NCBI GenBank assembly: GCA_036345935.2
Contig: JADWOT020000001.1
Coordinates: 32,495,971-32,559,970 of the forward strand
From: Taenia hydatigena
Lineage: Eukaryota; Platyhelminthes; Cestoda; Cyclophyllidea; Taeniidae
Length of the DNA stretch: 64,000 bases
Direction of reading: 5' to 3'
The position numbers and the translations under genes are program-made. This document shows, piece by piece, positions 33,817 to 44,559 of this stretch; the stretch's first letter is position 1; every line of letters begins with the position of its first letter. The notes beneath the pieces are model-generated. The model did no database searches. It was not told where the DNA came from and was given only the letters and a program-made list of their open reading frames with translations.

Positions 33817-34017
33817 GCTCTACCATCACCATTTCTGTGATTGGTGTCGCTGGGAGACTTTGCCTGATTCTACGGCGAGACAGACAGCAGCATCAGGTCG
33901 ACACGTTTGAATTATATATGCCTGACTAATTTGTATTCAAAGTTAGACGATGACGTTTCTAAAATTTGACAGAATACGAGAAAATCGGCCATTTAAAGCT
34001 GCAACTTCGTCACCGTT

Positions 34018-34500
34018 GGGTGGTAAGATGAGCAAATCTCCAGTTCTCAAATTTTACTGATGGTATCGACGCACTCTGTAGGACACTGACAAAGTAACAC
34101 AATCGCTAGCTGTTGGTCAGGCGGATTTTTAGTTGGTTTGCTGCTTTGGCCAGTCAAGCACTCAACAACTTGCGCGACAGAATGGCAGGTTGTCTGAAAA
34201 CCCAACGAACTCTGGCAGAGATCGTTGTCCATCTACGGTGCCAATCGCTATTTAATCATCATAACAATGAACCCATACCAAGGGATAAGTCCCTGTGGAA
34301 CTATTTGTCAGTTGATTGATAATTTGGTTATTTGATGGAATAGTCAGTCAGTTAACAATTTATGCGGTAGCTATTTAAAAATTGGTTTCCTTTCTCACTT
34401 GGTTGTAAGCGTAGCTCGTTGGTTGGCTGGAAGCTTGCTGGGAGCATGGCAAGTGTACTAAGTAGGCAAAAAAAGCAAGTGGTGAGCCGCCAGTGAATCA
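34018..34500 (-). repeat. Inverted partial copy of the duplicated segment
   Basis: The reverse complement matches 32060-32560 and 23990-24440. It starts within about 20 bases of the end of copy B. The minus frame at 34047-34232 reads VAQVVECLTGQSSKPTKNPP then DQQLAIVLLCQCP, the PIWI FYRDG-region block in a form without a stop up to ISKI. Confidence 0.75.
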
Positions 34501-34809
34501 AGGAGCTGAGCAGCTGCTGTTTAACCTGGAGCCACAGTCACGCCCTACAGTCAGTTTGTTATCGACTCGACCAGCCAATTGAACCACAGATCTGCAAGTC
34601 AACGGGGGACTCTGAACTGTGCAGTAATAAGCGATTACAAGCAAAATGGGAAATGCCCAATTGATATTAGTTATACACACACGAAAGTTGGCAGTAGTGA
34701 CTTCTGCAAGACTGTAACTGAACTCTTTAAGGGTGGACGTGAGATGAACACGTGACTGCGTAAAATGAGTTGGCAGAAAGGCATATCGTGGGAGTCTCTG
34801 ACGTCTCAC
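34498..34809 (-). pseudogene. Recurrent array block, domain not placed
   Basis: The minus frame reads RRQRLPRYAFLPTHFTQSRV then HLTSTLKEFSYSLAEVTTAN and FRVCITNINWAFPIL. A near-identical protein frame occurs at 44690-44880 (+) (RRQRFPRYSFLPTHFTQSRI), and a worn one at 23870-24000 and 31990-32130. Conservation of the protein reading between inverted copies suggests it was coding. By position it lies N-terminal to the YRDG-region block. Confidence 0.4.
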
Positions 34810-35088
34810 TGATCCACGTCGCTACATTATGACATTGGTTAATAAAGGGAGAAGATTCTGTTCCATGCCATTGTTCGGATGTGCTAGTAACACTCACTCC
34901 TCTCTCACTTACCGAGATTTTAAGATGGATATTCCAGATATTTGACATTAGATTCCACTTCGCACTTTAGTCTTCAGTAGAACTGGCTGAGAATACAAGG
35001 ACGCGACTGTTCGAGGGTAACCATAGGGGTGTTGGGTAAATTGAGGGAGACTCACCTCCTCCTTTAGTCCGAAGCAGATGCCAGAGTC

Positions 35089-35400
35089 TCAGAGGATGGA
35101 AGCTGAGTGTTCTTTTTCATCGTGGCGAGGTGTGATCAACGAGGGTTCTTTAACCTCCTGTGTGGGTTGACTGCAATCCCACTCCTCTATAGGGAGCCAA
35201 GTACGCCTCTCAAGAGGGAAGAGGGAGAAAGGCAAATATTTTAGCTTGTGGTTCATCTTGAGGCAGGATCGAACGTACTGGCACGTGGTATAACATGTGA
35301 AGTTGGCGTAGATGTGTACCACCTTTCCAATGGTTAGTTGGAGATGTCGGAAATCGACATCTACTCTGCGACAGAGTCATGTCATCTTCACCTCGACGAC
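35089..35400 (-). pseudogene. Argonaute-like PAZ domain
   Basis: The minus frame reads VDFRHLQLTIGKVVHIYANF, TCYTTCQYVRSCLKMNHKLK and YLPFSLFPLERRTWLPIEEW. It follows PAZ [20 protein letters not shown] then [17 protein letters not shown]. It stays open to TGA 35089. PAZ binds the 3' end of small RNAs. Copies are at 13.1, 44.2 and 55.7 kb. Confidence 0.6.
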
Positions 35401-35829
35401 CGATGTGCCAACCATGTAGCCACATATATATAGGGGGACAACGAATTCGTCCGCGAAACGTCTTTCAGTGTCTGCCAATCAGTCAACTCCCTTGCTTGCA
35501 TGCACGGAAGGACAGGTGTGTGTGCGGCCCATGACTGAAGTAATTAGACTGTGGAAAGGAGACCGCAGCAAGGCCGGAATGTCCCATGCTGAGTGCGGTG
35601 CGCTTAATGTAGCACACGTAGTTTTCCGTCTTTAGTAAAAGAGGAAAGATAGGCAGATGCTTAGAAGTTGCTTCAAATACTGCGGCTTCTTTTAAACCTA
35701 CTCCGCATCTTAGTCCTTAGTAGAACTGGCAGCAACTCACAACAGTGAAATCCGATGAGCAAGGAAGTGAAAAAAATTCTCCCTTATTTGTTCCTTTCAG
35801 CCTTTTGTCTCCCTAGTGAGTCCTAACAC

Positions 35830-35905
35830 CACGGAAATTACGAGGACTCGCTTAGTCAGAAGGACACCTCTGCAGACATCAAACTTGCAAGAAGTAAGCG
35901 CAAAG
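35830..35905 (-). pseudogene. Argonaute-like MID-start scrap
   Basis: The minus strand reads LLASLMSAEVSF, stop, LSESS, corresponding to LLAMSDILGRVLLTPGSS at 13.7 kb. Confidence 0.4.
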
Positions 35906-35999
35906 AATGCGAGAGTATAGCCGACCAGACTGTTGTAAGGACGAAGTTGGGCGAAGCCTAAAATTTATTAGGGCTAGTAGATGTAGCTTTCAAAAGTCA

Positions 36000-36600
36000 A
36001 GTCCACTGATACATGACCATGATTTGCCCATCTTACTACCAAACGCAAAACCGGAACCTTGTGCCTTAGTCAGTTAATGCCATAATTATGCTTGTGGCCA
36101 GTGAGACATCGCACACCCTTAAGGCATTAGTTTCCACCAAGTCGCCTTGCAGGGTTCGAGCGCATCATGAGAAGCTCCCTGCATTCCCGTTGACGTCTTG
36201 CAGTTGCTCGTAGCTGTCAAGTAGGGGAGAACGTGATGTGTTTGATCGGTTGCTTTGTTTAATCATTGATTAGAACCGTCAACTGAAAGCTACCGCCGTA
36301 CATACTAGCCATAGCCTAATGCACCCATTCCAGTCTAACTAAGGGATTGGAATCTTTTGATTTGACAGTGTCACGAACGAATGACAAGTTAGTCAACCTA
36401 TTAACGCGTGGTCGATGCCTGAAAGTGTGTGAGCCACATGTTAGACCAGACTTAAAACATTGCAGTCAAAATGTGTGAATACATAACGATGGGCTTGGCG
36501 GCATGTGACTGAGTAATCACTTAGTAAAAATAAGTTGCAATATGTTAATAAAGCACCTCGCTTGAGCCTTTTTTGAGCGGTCTTTACCCGAATTGAGGGC
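36000..36600 (-). pseudogene. Argonaute-like N/L1 unit (inverted copy of 42.7-43.3 kb)
   Basis: 36470-36318 (minus) reads [20 protein letters not shown] then DTVKSKDSNPLVRLEWVH, stop. The 42.9 kb copy reads [38 protein letters not shown], stop. Both fit Argonaute SVRP-W...EFVCEVL...KPLTDSQR. Protein sense is kept between copies although the flanks have diverged. Confidence 0.6.
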
Positions 36601-36602
36601 AT

Positions 36603-36857
36603 GTGGGGCTGCTCATTGCGCCCCATTTCCATCTTCAAGGTCAGAAGTTTAACAACTTTTTCGTAGAAGTGTGCACAATGAATTTTGCGTTTATCTACTT
36701 TCCCTTGGCCTTCAATTCCTTACTCTACTTATCGCAATGGAACAAAAGTAGCTTTACGCTGCCTGGAAGTCATCGTTGCCATTATGGATTTAGCTCCACT
36801 TCTGAACAAGAAGCATGTCTTCAGAACGCCCATCTCCTGACTAAGAGGATGGTTTAG
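36603..36857 (+). pseudogene. Argonaute-like L2/MID-start block, head-to-head with the N/L1 unit
   Basis: Reads FVEVCTMNFAFIYFPLAFNS, matching VELCTMEFAFISSFLTSDYL at 42.6 kb (-) and plausibly Argonaute [13 protein letters not shown]. It runs divergently from 36000-36600, and the same divergent pair exists at 42.4-43.0 kb. Confidence 0.4.
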
Positions 36858-36889
36858 CAAGGCAAGCGTGCCCAAAACTGGTAGATCTA

Positions 36890-37611
36890 TTTGACAGTTT
36901 GATGCGTGTCTTTACTCATCAACTCTCCAGCAGCTGCAGCAATCTCAGCGACGGTGACGATGAACACAACAACAACAACAACAACAACAAGCCTCAATTA
37001 CCCCCCCCCCCCCCGGCGGCCATCGTCGTGGTAGCGGCCACCATCGCAAGACAGTTTGGTGAAGATTTGAAGTGTTACTGCGCGAGTTGTGCAAGCACTG
37101 ACTAGTCAACCTTGCCAAGTTTCCGAGATGTAATTTTAAACATTTGACACCAGAGGCTGTTCTGTGCTAATTTTACGAGTGTAGGGTAAATTAAAAGCAT
37201 GACATCACCTGATTATTCAGTCCAAAGCTTAGATTTAGCAAAAGAAGTGTTGTTAGATGACAGAAATTTGGTTCAATTAAATTATAGCTCCGACTTATAT
37301 AAACTCGACAAGTTGACAGTTGGATGCATGTCCTGACGCATCAACTCCCTAGCAGCAACAGGAATCTCAGCAATATCGACGACGAGCACCGGCTGTTTGC
37401 GCGAGTTGCAAGTAAGTAGAAATTGATCATCAGAGGACAGCGACTTGGACAAACTCGACAAGTCACTATCAAAGCGATAAATGTTAGGAGGTGTACCGTA
37501 ATGCCAGAGCATCTCACCGTCTAGCAAGGTGATGTTTAGTGGAATGCCACGAAATCCCGTGGCCATTAATTTAGTGAATGTAATAATCCCACAACATGCA
37601 AATCTATGCAT
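36890..37611 (-). pseudogene. Two tandem L2-like blocks
   Basis: The minus strand reads VLVVDIAEIPVAARELMRQD (about 37.32-37.39 kb) and VFIVTVAEIAAAAGELMSKD (about 36.90-36.96 kb), a tandem pair. The pattern resembles L2 [20 protein letters not shown] and the 13.35 kb block IIIAVAKEALSERD. The 109-codon frame 37282-37611 is otherwise unassigned. Confidence 0.35.
36962..37014. repeat. (AAC)n followed by a C14 run
   Basis: Nine AAC units, then a short linker and 14 consecutive C. This would cause length error in sequencing, and frames crossing it are unreliable. Confidence 0.95.
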
Positions 37612-38118
37612 TTAAATCCATAAGCACTTTGCCATAGGCTCTCCCATGTCTCTTCTTTGACCTTTTGCTCTCAGCCTATCGCTCACTCTCACAAAATGCC
37701 CAACAAATACACCTCAAATTTAATGAAGAATTGAAAAGAGGCTTTTATTAAGCACAGCATCATTAGCTGGATTCGTTGCATTTGATCCATGCTCGCAACA
37801 GCGACTCACATCGCCTTCCTGACCACTCGCTGCCACGCACACAAATTTCAAGTCTTTGTCCTTGCTCTTACGAGCAATGAGCCAACCACATCGCTATTCT
37901 CACGTTGCGTTTAGTTCCCCCTAAGTGGACGTCGCACTGCTCAAATAATGCAATGCAACCAACTTGGGTTTTTTGGATCCAACCTCTTCTTTGCCATCTG
38001 TGCTCATTGTCGAGCACCATCACTTTTGCCAAAACGTGGATTTTTGTCGTAAAACAGAAACGTAAACGCAAGTGAAAGTTTCAAAAATCTGATATAAAAT
38101 TCTTACCTACCTTCTACT

Positions 38119-38349
38119 TTGATTACATTCACAACTTTCCACTGTGAAGATAATCGAAGTAAAAGGATAGCAAGAATTTTACCTCAGATCTTGAGACTAT
38201 CGTCTGCGTTTGTGTTGATGTTTCGCTACAAGAGCTTCCAGTTTTTTGGGTATGCTCATCCATCAATTCTAATCCACCCACCTGCAATGAGCCACATCAT
38301 TGCTGGCATCTTCGTTATGAAGACATCAAGGTCTGGAGGGGGGCCTTAG
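38119..38349 (+). pseudogene. Argonaute-like PIWI block at the DVTHP position
   Basis: The 76-codon frame reads FQFFGYAHPSILIHPPAMSH then IIAGIFVMKTSRSGGG, matching Argonaute [20 protein letters not shown] then ITAVVGSMDAHPSR. DVTHP reads YAHP, so the catalytic Asp is lost. It stops at TAG 38347. Confidence 0.5.
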
Positions 38350-39135
38350 CGCCTCCAGAGAACGTAGACACTGCAATGGGGTAAGCAGCGATAGGATCTA
38401 ATCATTTGAGCAGTTGGTAGTTCTGGTAGATGGCTTGGTCAAACGAGAATGGAGGAACTCATTGGATAGAGGCCTGAAGCCAGAGTCACGGTGCGACCAA
38501 GCGAATGAGAGCTGGCAAAGAAACCGGACAGCGGCAAAGGCGCCTACACATGATTCCATGTTCTGGGTGGTTCCCAGTGAGCATATTGATGGTTACTGAT
38601 TGCTCTCGACCTGTAAGCAATTGTCGGAAGACATTAGGTTCCCTGGGATTGCGAGAACCCATAATATCTCGCCTTCCTGATTCCAATCAATGCCATCTTT
38701 TCCTTCAACTGGTCGGTACATTTTTAAAATTTGGACACCAATGAGTCAGCAAGAGCAAAAGTAACAGAGAATCATCTGAGGGCATTTCCGGTGGACATTT
38801 CGCATGTCAGTGAAGAGCACGTGGAGGCTACTGTAACTTAATGCCCACGATGGTATCACTGATGTGTAGAGACTCTGCCTCGATTCTCAGCTCTTATTTG
38901 TCGAGAGTCCTGTATTTCGTCTGTAAGATCCTTTAAGCGATATCCAGCCTCCCACAGCATGTTGTCATGAACAACAATTGACACGCCTCACAAACTGCTC
39001 CATGCTGGTGTTGCAGCCAGAGAGAGGATTGACTAGGAAGTGAGCTCGATAAATAGCTGACCAACCAGCATTCGCGATTGGTTTCTGGTTTCACTTTACT
39101 CTTATCAAACCAGTAGATTGAGTGCAGAGAACATT

Positions 39136-39384
39136 TTACATCACTGATGACATAAACGAGGTTAAGTGGTGAGAATAATGCACGTTCACAGAAGGACGAA
39201 TGCTATTACGGGGTAAAAGATTCGCCGACACGCACGCTTCTCGGCCGATTTTACCCACCAGATTGACTGCTGCGTCACTTGGCAAAAGAAAGTTTGTCAG
39301 GCGCTCCATTACATCGGCGTATCTGCAATATATATACTTAAGTAAACAGTCCTCAATGTTAGACGAGAAGTGTTCGACGAACAC
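39136..39384 (-). pseudogene. Argonaute-like N-terminal block
   Basis: The 82-codon minus frame starts MFVEHFSSNIEDCLLKYIYC then RYADVMERLTNFLLPSDAAV. It is the longest open version of the recurrent VF-E-FS-NIEDY motif. The part after the motif has no second copy to compare. Confidence 0.45.
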
Positions 39385-39596
39385 GCTTCATGCTACGGAA
39401 CCGTCGTCATCTGCCTTCGATAGAGAAGAGTACTTACGAAATCAGCGCAACTCTCGTCGCTCTACTCTGTTTATTGTGCCACCAATTAAGCGCGCCTGCT
39501 CCTTGCTCTCAGTCCACCTGTAACAAGGGAAGCAAGGAAGTCCTACCCCTCCTACAATCATTTACCTAGTTCGTTCTGAGTTGGCTTCATTGGGAT

Positions 39597-40112
39597 GTGG
39601 TACCACTGAGTACCACCTCTGTCACAATTGATGACTGCCTAGTCACGAAACACGAGGCGCTTGCATACCTGCATTGCTTTCACGTGGTGACAGCAGTAGT
39701 TCGGGTCGGATCTAGTGCGCGACCAACTTTTCCTTTTGAGTGTTTGCTTAAAGTTAACCTCCTGTCCTACGTGCCGCATGTCTGTGAAAATGGCATTGAA
39801 AGGCAAATGAGACTGTCCGGACTCTTTTGTGTGACGATAATAGGTCTATCAAGCTGCGTCAGTACAAATAATGTCTGCTCGTTGCCCGATTTCACTCTAC
39901 CCCTTTCTAAGGGAGTGAAGGTCGAGTCTGTCACACATTTATATGGATTTGCTAATTTGTTTACGCCTTCATGCCCGTACCCAAAGAGCTCTGACCACAA
40001 AGGACCATTCCCCATCATTTCAATTTGCAGCTTTTGTTTACCTAAAATGAGTGAATTTAGAGCAGACAGCTTCTCGTCCAACATTGGGGACTACTCCGTC
40101 AAGCACATGTAG
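39597..40112 (+). pseudogene. Argonaute-like N/L1 to PAZ start, 171-codon frame
   Basis: Among the longest open frames in the window. LPLSKGVKVESVTHLYG matches Argonaute KEIKGLKVEVTHCGQ at the start of PAZ. Upstream, EALAYLHCFHVVTAVVRVGS may be the [20 protein letters not shown] helix. The frame then runs into an N-terminal motif (SFSSNIGDYSVKHM) of the next unit, so two units are fused head to tail after loss of PAZ to PIWI. Confidence 0.5.
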
Positions 40113-41300
40113 TGCAAATGTGCCGATGTGCCGAAATAGCTTCCGATTTGTCAACGTTGGCGAATAGTTCGGTGGCACAGTGCCAACTCAGAGCTAAAAG
40201 GAGTGGTGGAAATCTTTGATGAATCCACCTTTCCTTCATCCCATTCCCTTACATTTTGGCACGATAGTTTGATTTAAGTAAAGCTTTTCGCCATATCAAG
40301 TTCTAACTTTTGCCACCCACTTGAGCAGAATCGGGTAAAAGGTATTGACGTAAACACAGGTATTTCCCATAATCACTAGTGAGTGAGAAGTGAGGCATGG
40401 TGGCAGTACCTGTAGCCACAATCACGACCTACTGGTCCACTAGTCAACGAGGGAGATGTGGTATCAACTGATTGCAAGTACAAAAGTCTATAGTGATGTC
40501 CTCATGCCGAGGTTGACAATGATGACACAAGATGCGGCCCAAGGCTCCAAATGGGTCACCCTTGCTGTTGGAGGTAAGACATAGGTTAGGTCACGGGTAG
40601 ACCACTAATGCGTCAAGTGGGAGAGGTGATGGCTAGTGGAGTGCACGATCGTCTCCAGCATTCAAGGCATTCATGAAGTCAGATAGCAACAAAAATTTCA
40701 GCACTGCTACCCCTGACCGCATTTCGTCCAACTGGGAGGACTATTCACTCAACCACATGAGGAGAATTTGTCCTCTTTGTGGCGCCGATAACCAGGGCTC
40801 AAATGTAGCGTCGTACAGAAACTAAGGTCTGAATCTACAAACTGAGGATTGTGTGTATTGACAAGAGAGAACTGATAGTTGGGGAGACGATGATGCAAGT
40901 GGTGCCGGATAAAGGATCTTTAAGCACAAGCAACCTCTCGACAACGAAGATAAATCGTACAAAATTTAAAGATGTTCGCAGTTTAAGCGACCTGCTCTAG
41001 CTGTCCTCGCCCCCAGCGTGTGAAGGACAACAAGCGTGAGATAAACTCTAGATTTCATCGCCCCTCACTTGACTACCCTTTCCTTAAAGCGCGTATGGTG
41101 CGTGCATTTAAATGACTTTCTCTGTCTTTGGTGGCGTGATGAACGAGGTAGCGTGAAGAGGACTAGGCACGTTGTTGCTGCTGCTACTGCAAGGCAGGGA
41201 GAGGCGCACACGGCACTCGGTTGGCCTTACAGGCCAGATTTTTGGGTGCATCATTTTCTAACGTCACGCCACTATCAGCTAATAGGCGAAAATAAGCAGG
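40113..41300. other. Degenerate array DNA
   Basis: Holds a decayed exon LEQNRVKGIDVNTGISHNH with TGAGTGAG after it (about 40324-40385, cf. 11037) and another N motif (DRISSNWEDYSLNHM near 40717-40760). The rest is unassigned. Confidence 0.4.
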
Positions 41301-41389
41301 GACTACGAAGACTGTATTAGGTCCTTAAAGAGAAGCCTCATCCTCCTGCTCCAAGGTGTCCGTGGCTAGAGAGTTGCCACTGAAATGCA

Positions 41390-41960
41390 TAAAGTGTGCA
41401 TCATTTGGGAATAAGGCCGATCATCAATTATCACTGTTATTTAGACGTAGCAGATGTGTTGCAGAGCACGAGGTCTACCATCCTTTTTATTTTATTCGAA
41501 AGAACAAAGAAACCCGAGTTTTGTAATGTTATGGGCATTGCCCTGCTAGGCCAACTTAACAGGACTTGCATCATCTCACCAGAGCCATTTGACTTTTTGG
41601 TCCTTCTCTGACCTGATTACATTATACTTGGCCACGCCGGCTTACATAAGCAGTAAGGCTTACGTCACCCGCAAACAAAGTAGCTAGATTGTTATTTTTG
41701 TTCACTCTCCTCTAACAGGTACATTGAAATGCAGGACAAACTCAACTTTCTTTCCCAAAAAAGGGTAGAGCGAGAGCAGGCAAAGCGACTACCTTCCTGT
41801 CTCAAAGGGAAATGACAAAAGCCCCATATGGAGAAGCGTGTTCGTCGAAGTGGTTGTGGTGGTGACTGATCTGATCCGTTCTGATCAGCAGAGCTGCGCG
41901 TGTGCATGCATCTCCGCCTCCTAGCAGCAGCACCTCTCACCTGCCTAATCACAACGATTA
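41390..41960 (+). pseudogene. Decayed PIWI end plus pre-N-terminal module
   Basis: 41390-41520 is homologous to the 46.0-46.15 kb part of the PIWI frame, with its own frames broken. 41600-41960 is homologous to 8548-8960 and 46391-46790. The order, end of one unit then start of the next, is the same as at 46 kb, which shows head-to-tail units. Confidence 0.5.
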
Positions 41961-42415
41961 ATCAGAACAAAGACAAGGCAGCAGAACTAACAACTGAGTC
42001 TTTAGTGGTCATAAAGATTTAATTTCAAGTCGATATGGAGATTATTACACTTTACAGGTCTCATTGACGCCCCAACCAAGACGCCTGGAGGTAAGTTTGG
42101 CCAGATGTCGCCAATAAGAGAGAAGAACCAGAAGAAAGGAGACTTTAACTTCTAGATTTAAGGCCTTCATAAGGCTGTATCACTTAGTGCCTAATGGAAT
42201 AATTAGTAGTAAACAGCCGTAGTCGCTTACCTCTTGGGTACTCTCCGAACCAGCACAACCCTCATCACTCTGACTAGTTCATTGCACCATTAGTAGATTG
42301 CATAATGCTTGGTCGCATTCTGCTCGATGCAAAGAAAACAAGGTAGCCCTATCTTTGCCTTAAACTTTCTCCCCAAATAAGATCAATTTAATTATAAAGT
42401 GGCCTTAGCGGACTA

Positions 42416-42748
42416 TCACGATGTGCGCCTTTTGTCGTACTGCATGGCTGCCTTGCTACAAAACCTATGCAACAACGCATTGCTCACCCAAAGATGACTT
42501 CCAAGCAGCGTAAGGCCACTCCCGTTCCCTTGCGACGAGTAGAGTAAGTAATCGGAGGTTAAGAAGGAAGAGATAAACGCAAACTCCATTGTGCACAGTT
42601 CTACGGATGTCGATAAGCTTCTGACCTTGCAGATGGAAACGGGGTACGAGGGAGCAGCCCCACTCTGCATGGAGGATGACTTTCCCTCAATTTGGCCAAA
42701 GACGGTTTGAAAGGAGCTGCAGAAGAGTGTGTTATCAATGTTTTGCAA
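42416..42748 (-). pseudogene. Argonaute-like L2/MID-start block (divergent partner)
   Basis: The 110-codon minus frame includes VELCTMEFAFISSFLTSDYL, the counterpart of 36603-36857. It overlaps the start of the plus-strand N/L1 frame in the same way as at 36.6 kb. Confidence 0.4.
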
Positions 42749-43003
42749 TTCATTTGTACTGGACGATTACCTAGCCACGATGCACGAGTGTCAGCTCACT
42801 TGCGTTTTTCAAATGCCAACAACAGTATCGCCATGTATTCACACATTGTGGGTTCAACGTTTCAGGTCAGGTCTAACATGTGGCCCACTCACACTTTCAG
42901 GTATAGACCACGCGTTTACCGGTTAACTAACTTGTCATTTGTTTGTGCCACTGTCAAACCAGAGGATTCAAAACCTCTAGTTAGACGAGAATGGGTGTAT
43001 TAG
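42692..43003 (+). pseudogene. Argonaute-like N-domain end and L1, intact frame
   Basis: The 103-codon frame has no stop. CVINVLQFICTGRLPSHDAR fits Argonaute [39 protein letters not shown] fits [40 protein letters not shown] fits EFVCEVL...KPLTDSQR. Spacing is close to normal apart from the missing PLGGG loop. A MID-start scrap (SIEVSFRPKSS) lies at about 43395-43440. Confidence 0.65.
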
Positions 43004-43569
43004 GCTATGGCTAGTAAGCACGGTGGTAGATGTTAGTGGACGTTTCTGAGCGTTGATGGAACAAAGCGTCCAAAAGAAGATATCCCTTTTCCCCACTCGA
43101 CAGCTTTGCGCAACTGCAAGACATTAACGGGACTTGGTAGGAACCAATGTCTTAAGGGTGTGCGATGTCTTACTGACCACAAGCTAAGTTGTGGCATCAA
43201 CTGACTAAGGCACAAGATTCCGGTCTTGCGTTTGGCTGTACGATGAGCAAATCATGGTCATGCAAAAGATGAGCCAAGTATCAATCGAATTGACTTTTCA
43301 AATGTACATTTACCAGCCTCGATGGATTTCAGACCTTGTCCAACTTCATCTTTACAACCATTCAGTCAGCTTTACTGTCGCAGTGCCCTGCATCAGCGAT
43401 ATCCATAGAGGTGTCTTTCCGACCTAAGAGTTCTCATAATTTTGGTGATATTGGGACCCACTAGAGGGATAAGAGATAGAGAGGAATAATTAAGTGGAAT
43501 ATTTTCCGTCTCCTTGCTCGTTAGAGTCTATTGCTGCGAGCTGTCGACTCTGAACTCCTCTGAGAAACC

Positions 43570-43890
43570 ACTGTTTTGGAAAGTTGGTTAACCAGGTAGT
43601 TGGGGTAGCCAAACGGGTCAGACGATAAATGAGCAGCGGATACTTAAGAGAGATTAGGATGAGTAGCATGAGTACCATGAATGTGAATGCTATTAGGTGC
43701 TTGAATGGAAGCTAAGAACATGGGTTTTGATTGTAAAGAATTGATTGGTAGGGACTTGTTAGGGCGTCACAGGACCGGATGAGTGAGTAGAAAAAGGAGG
43801 GCGGTGGGAGCTGGACTTTTTGAAGAGGGGAACGGGTGGGTGCCACAATCGCTACTCTTGATGAGCTGCAGTATTTGAAGCAACTTCTAA
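43570..43890 (+). repeat. Dispersed repeat shared with 60130-60450
   Basis: Both contain TGGTAGGGACTTGTTAGGG and end with a GAT-GAGCTGCA-TA block. The minus frames (TSPYQSI/TSPYQFI) look similar but are short and not supported as genes. At 60 kb it abuts the left edge of the flanking repeat. Confidence 0.65.
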
Positions 43891-44119
43891 GCATTCCTAG
43901 ATTTTCCCTTTTTTTAATAGAAACGCGAAACTACGTGAGCCACATTACACGCACTACACTACTTCCCGCAGTCCAGCTATTTCAGTCACGTAAGCAAACA
44001 AGCGAGCTGACTGAATGATAGGTAGGCGGAGAGAGAAGTTCCGCAGACGAATGCGTTGTCCCACATCATCATCGAGTCATCAAAAGGTTAAAATGGCTGT
44101 GTAGCTTGCACATCGATCG

Positions 44120-44340
44120 TCGAGGCAGAGAAATTGTCGATTTTCGACAACTCTAACAAACCTACAGAGGGGTGGTACACATCTACGACAACTTTAAACA
44201 TTACACCCTGGTCCAGTATGTGCGACTTTGCCCCAAGATGACCTACAAGCCTAAACATTCGCCTTCCTCCGACTCCTGACTTGAGAGGCGTACTTGACTG
44301 TCCATAGTGGAGTGCAATTACGGTCACTCGCACAGGAGGT
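44120..44340 (+). pseudogene. Argonaute-like PAZ domain, frame broken
   Basis: Reads REIVDFRQL, stop, QTYRGVVHIYDNFKHYTLVQ then YVRLCPKMTYKPKH, with later stops where the 35 kb copy has LPIEEW. It parallels the PAZ copies at 35.2 (-) and 55.7 kb (+). Confidence 0.55.
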
Positions 44341-44559
44341 TGAAGAGCATTCGTTGACCACACCCTGTCACGAGGGAGAGAGCACTTAGCTCCCTGTCTT
44401 TGAGACTCTGGCATCCGCTCCGAGCTGAAGGAGAAGGTGCATTGCTTTCAATCTGTCCAACATCCCTCAAGTTACTTCGAACAGTCGCGTTTTTTGTATT
44501 TTTAGCCAGTTCTACTGACAACCAAAAGGAGGAGTAAAATCTGGTGTCAAATGTGCACA

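Larger units (their letters stand above)
30821..34002 (+). repeat. 3.17 kb direct duplication, copy B
   Basis: Partner of 22699-25872. Two short insertions, including GACTGACT near 32255, make it 8 bases longer. Open frames at 31092-31283 and 31445-31642 (-) are identical to those in copy A only because the DNA is identical there. They have no independent coding support. Confidence 0.95.
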
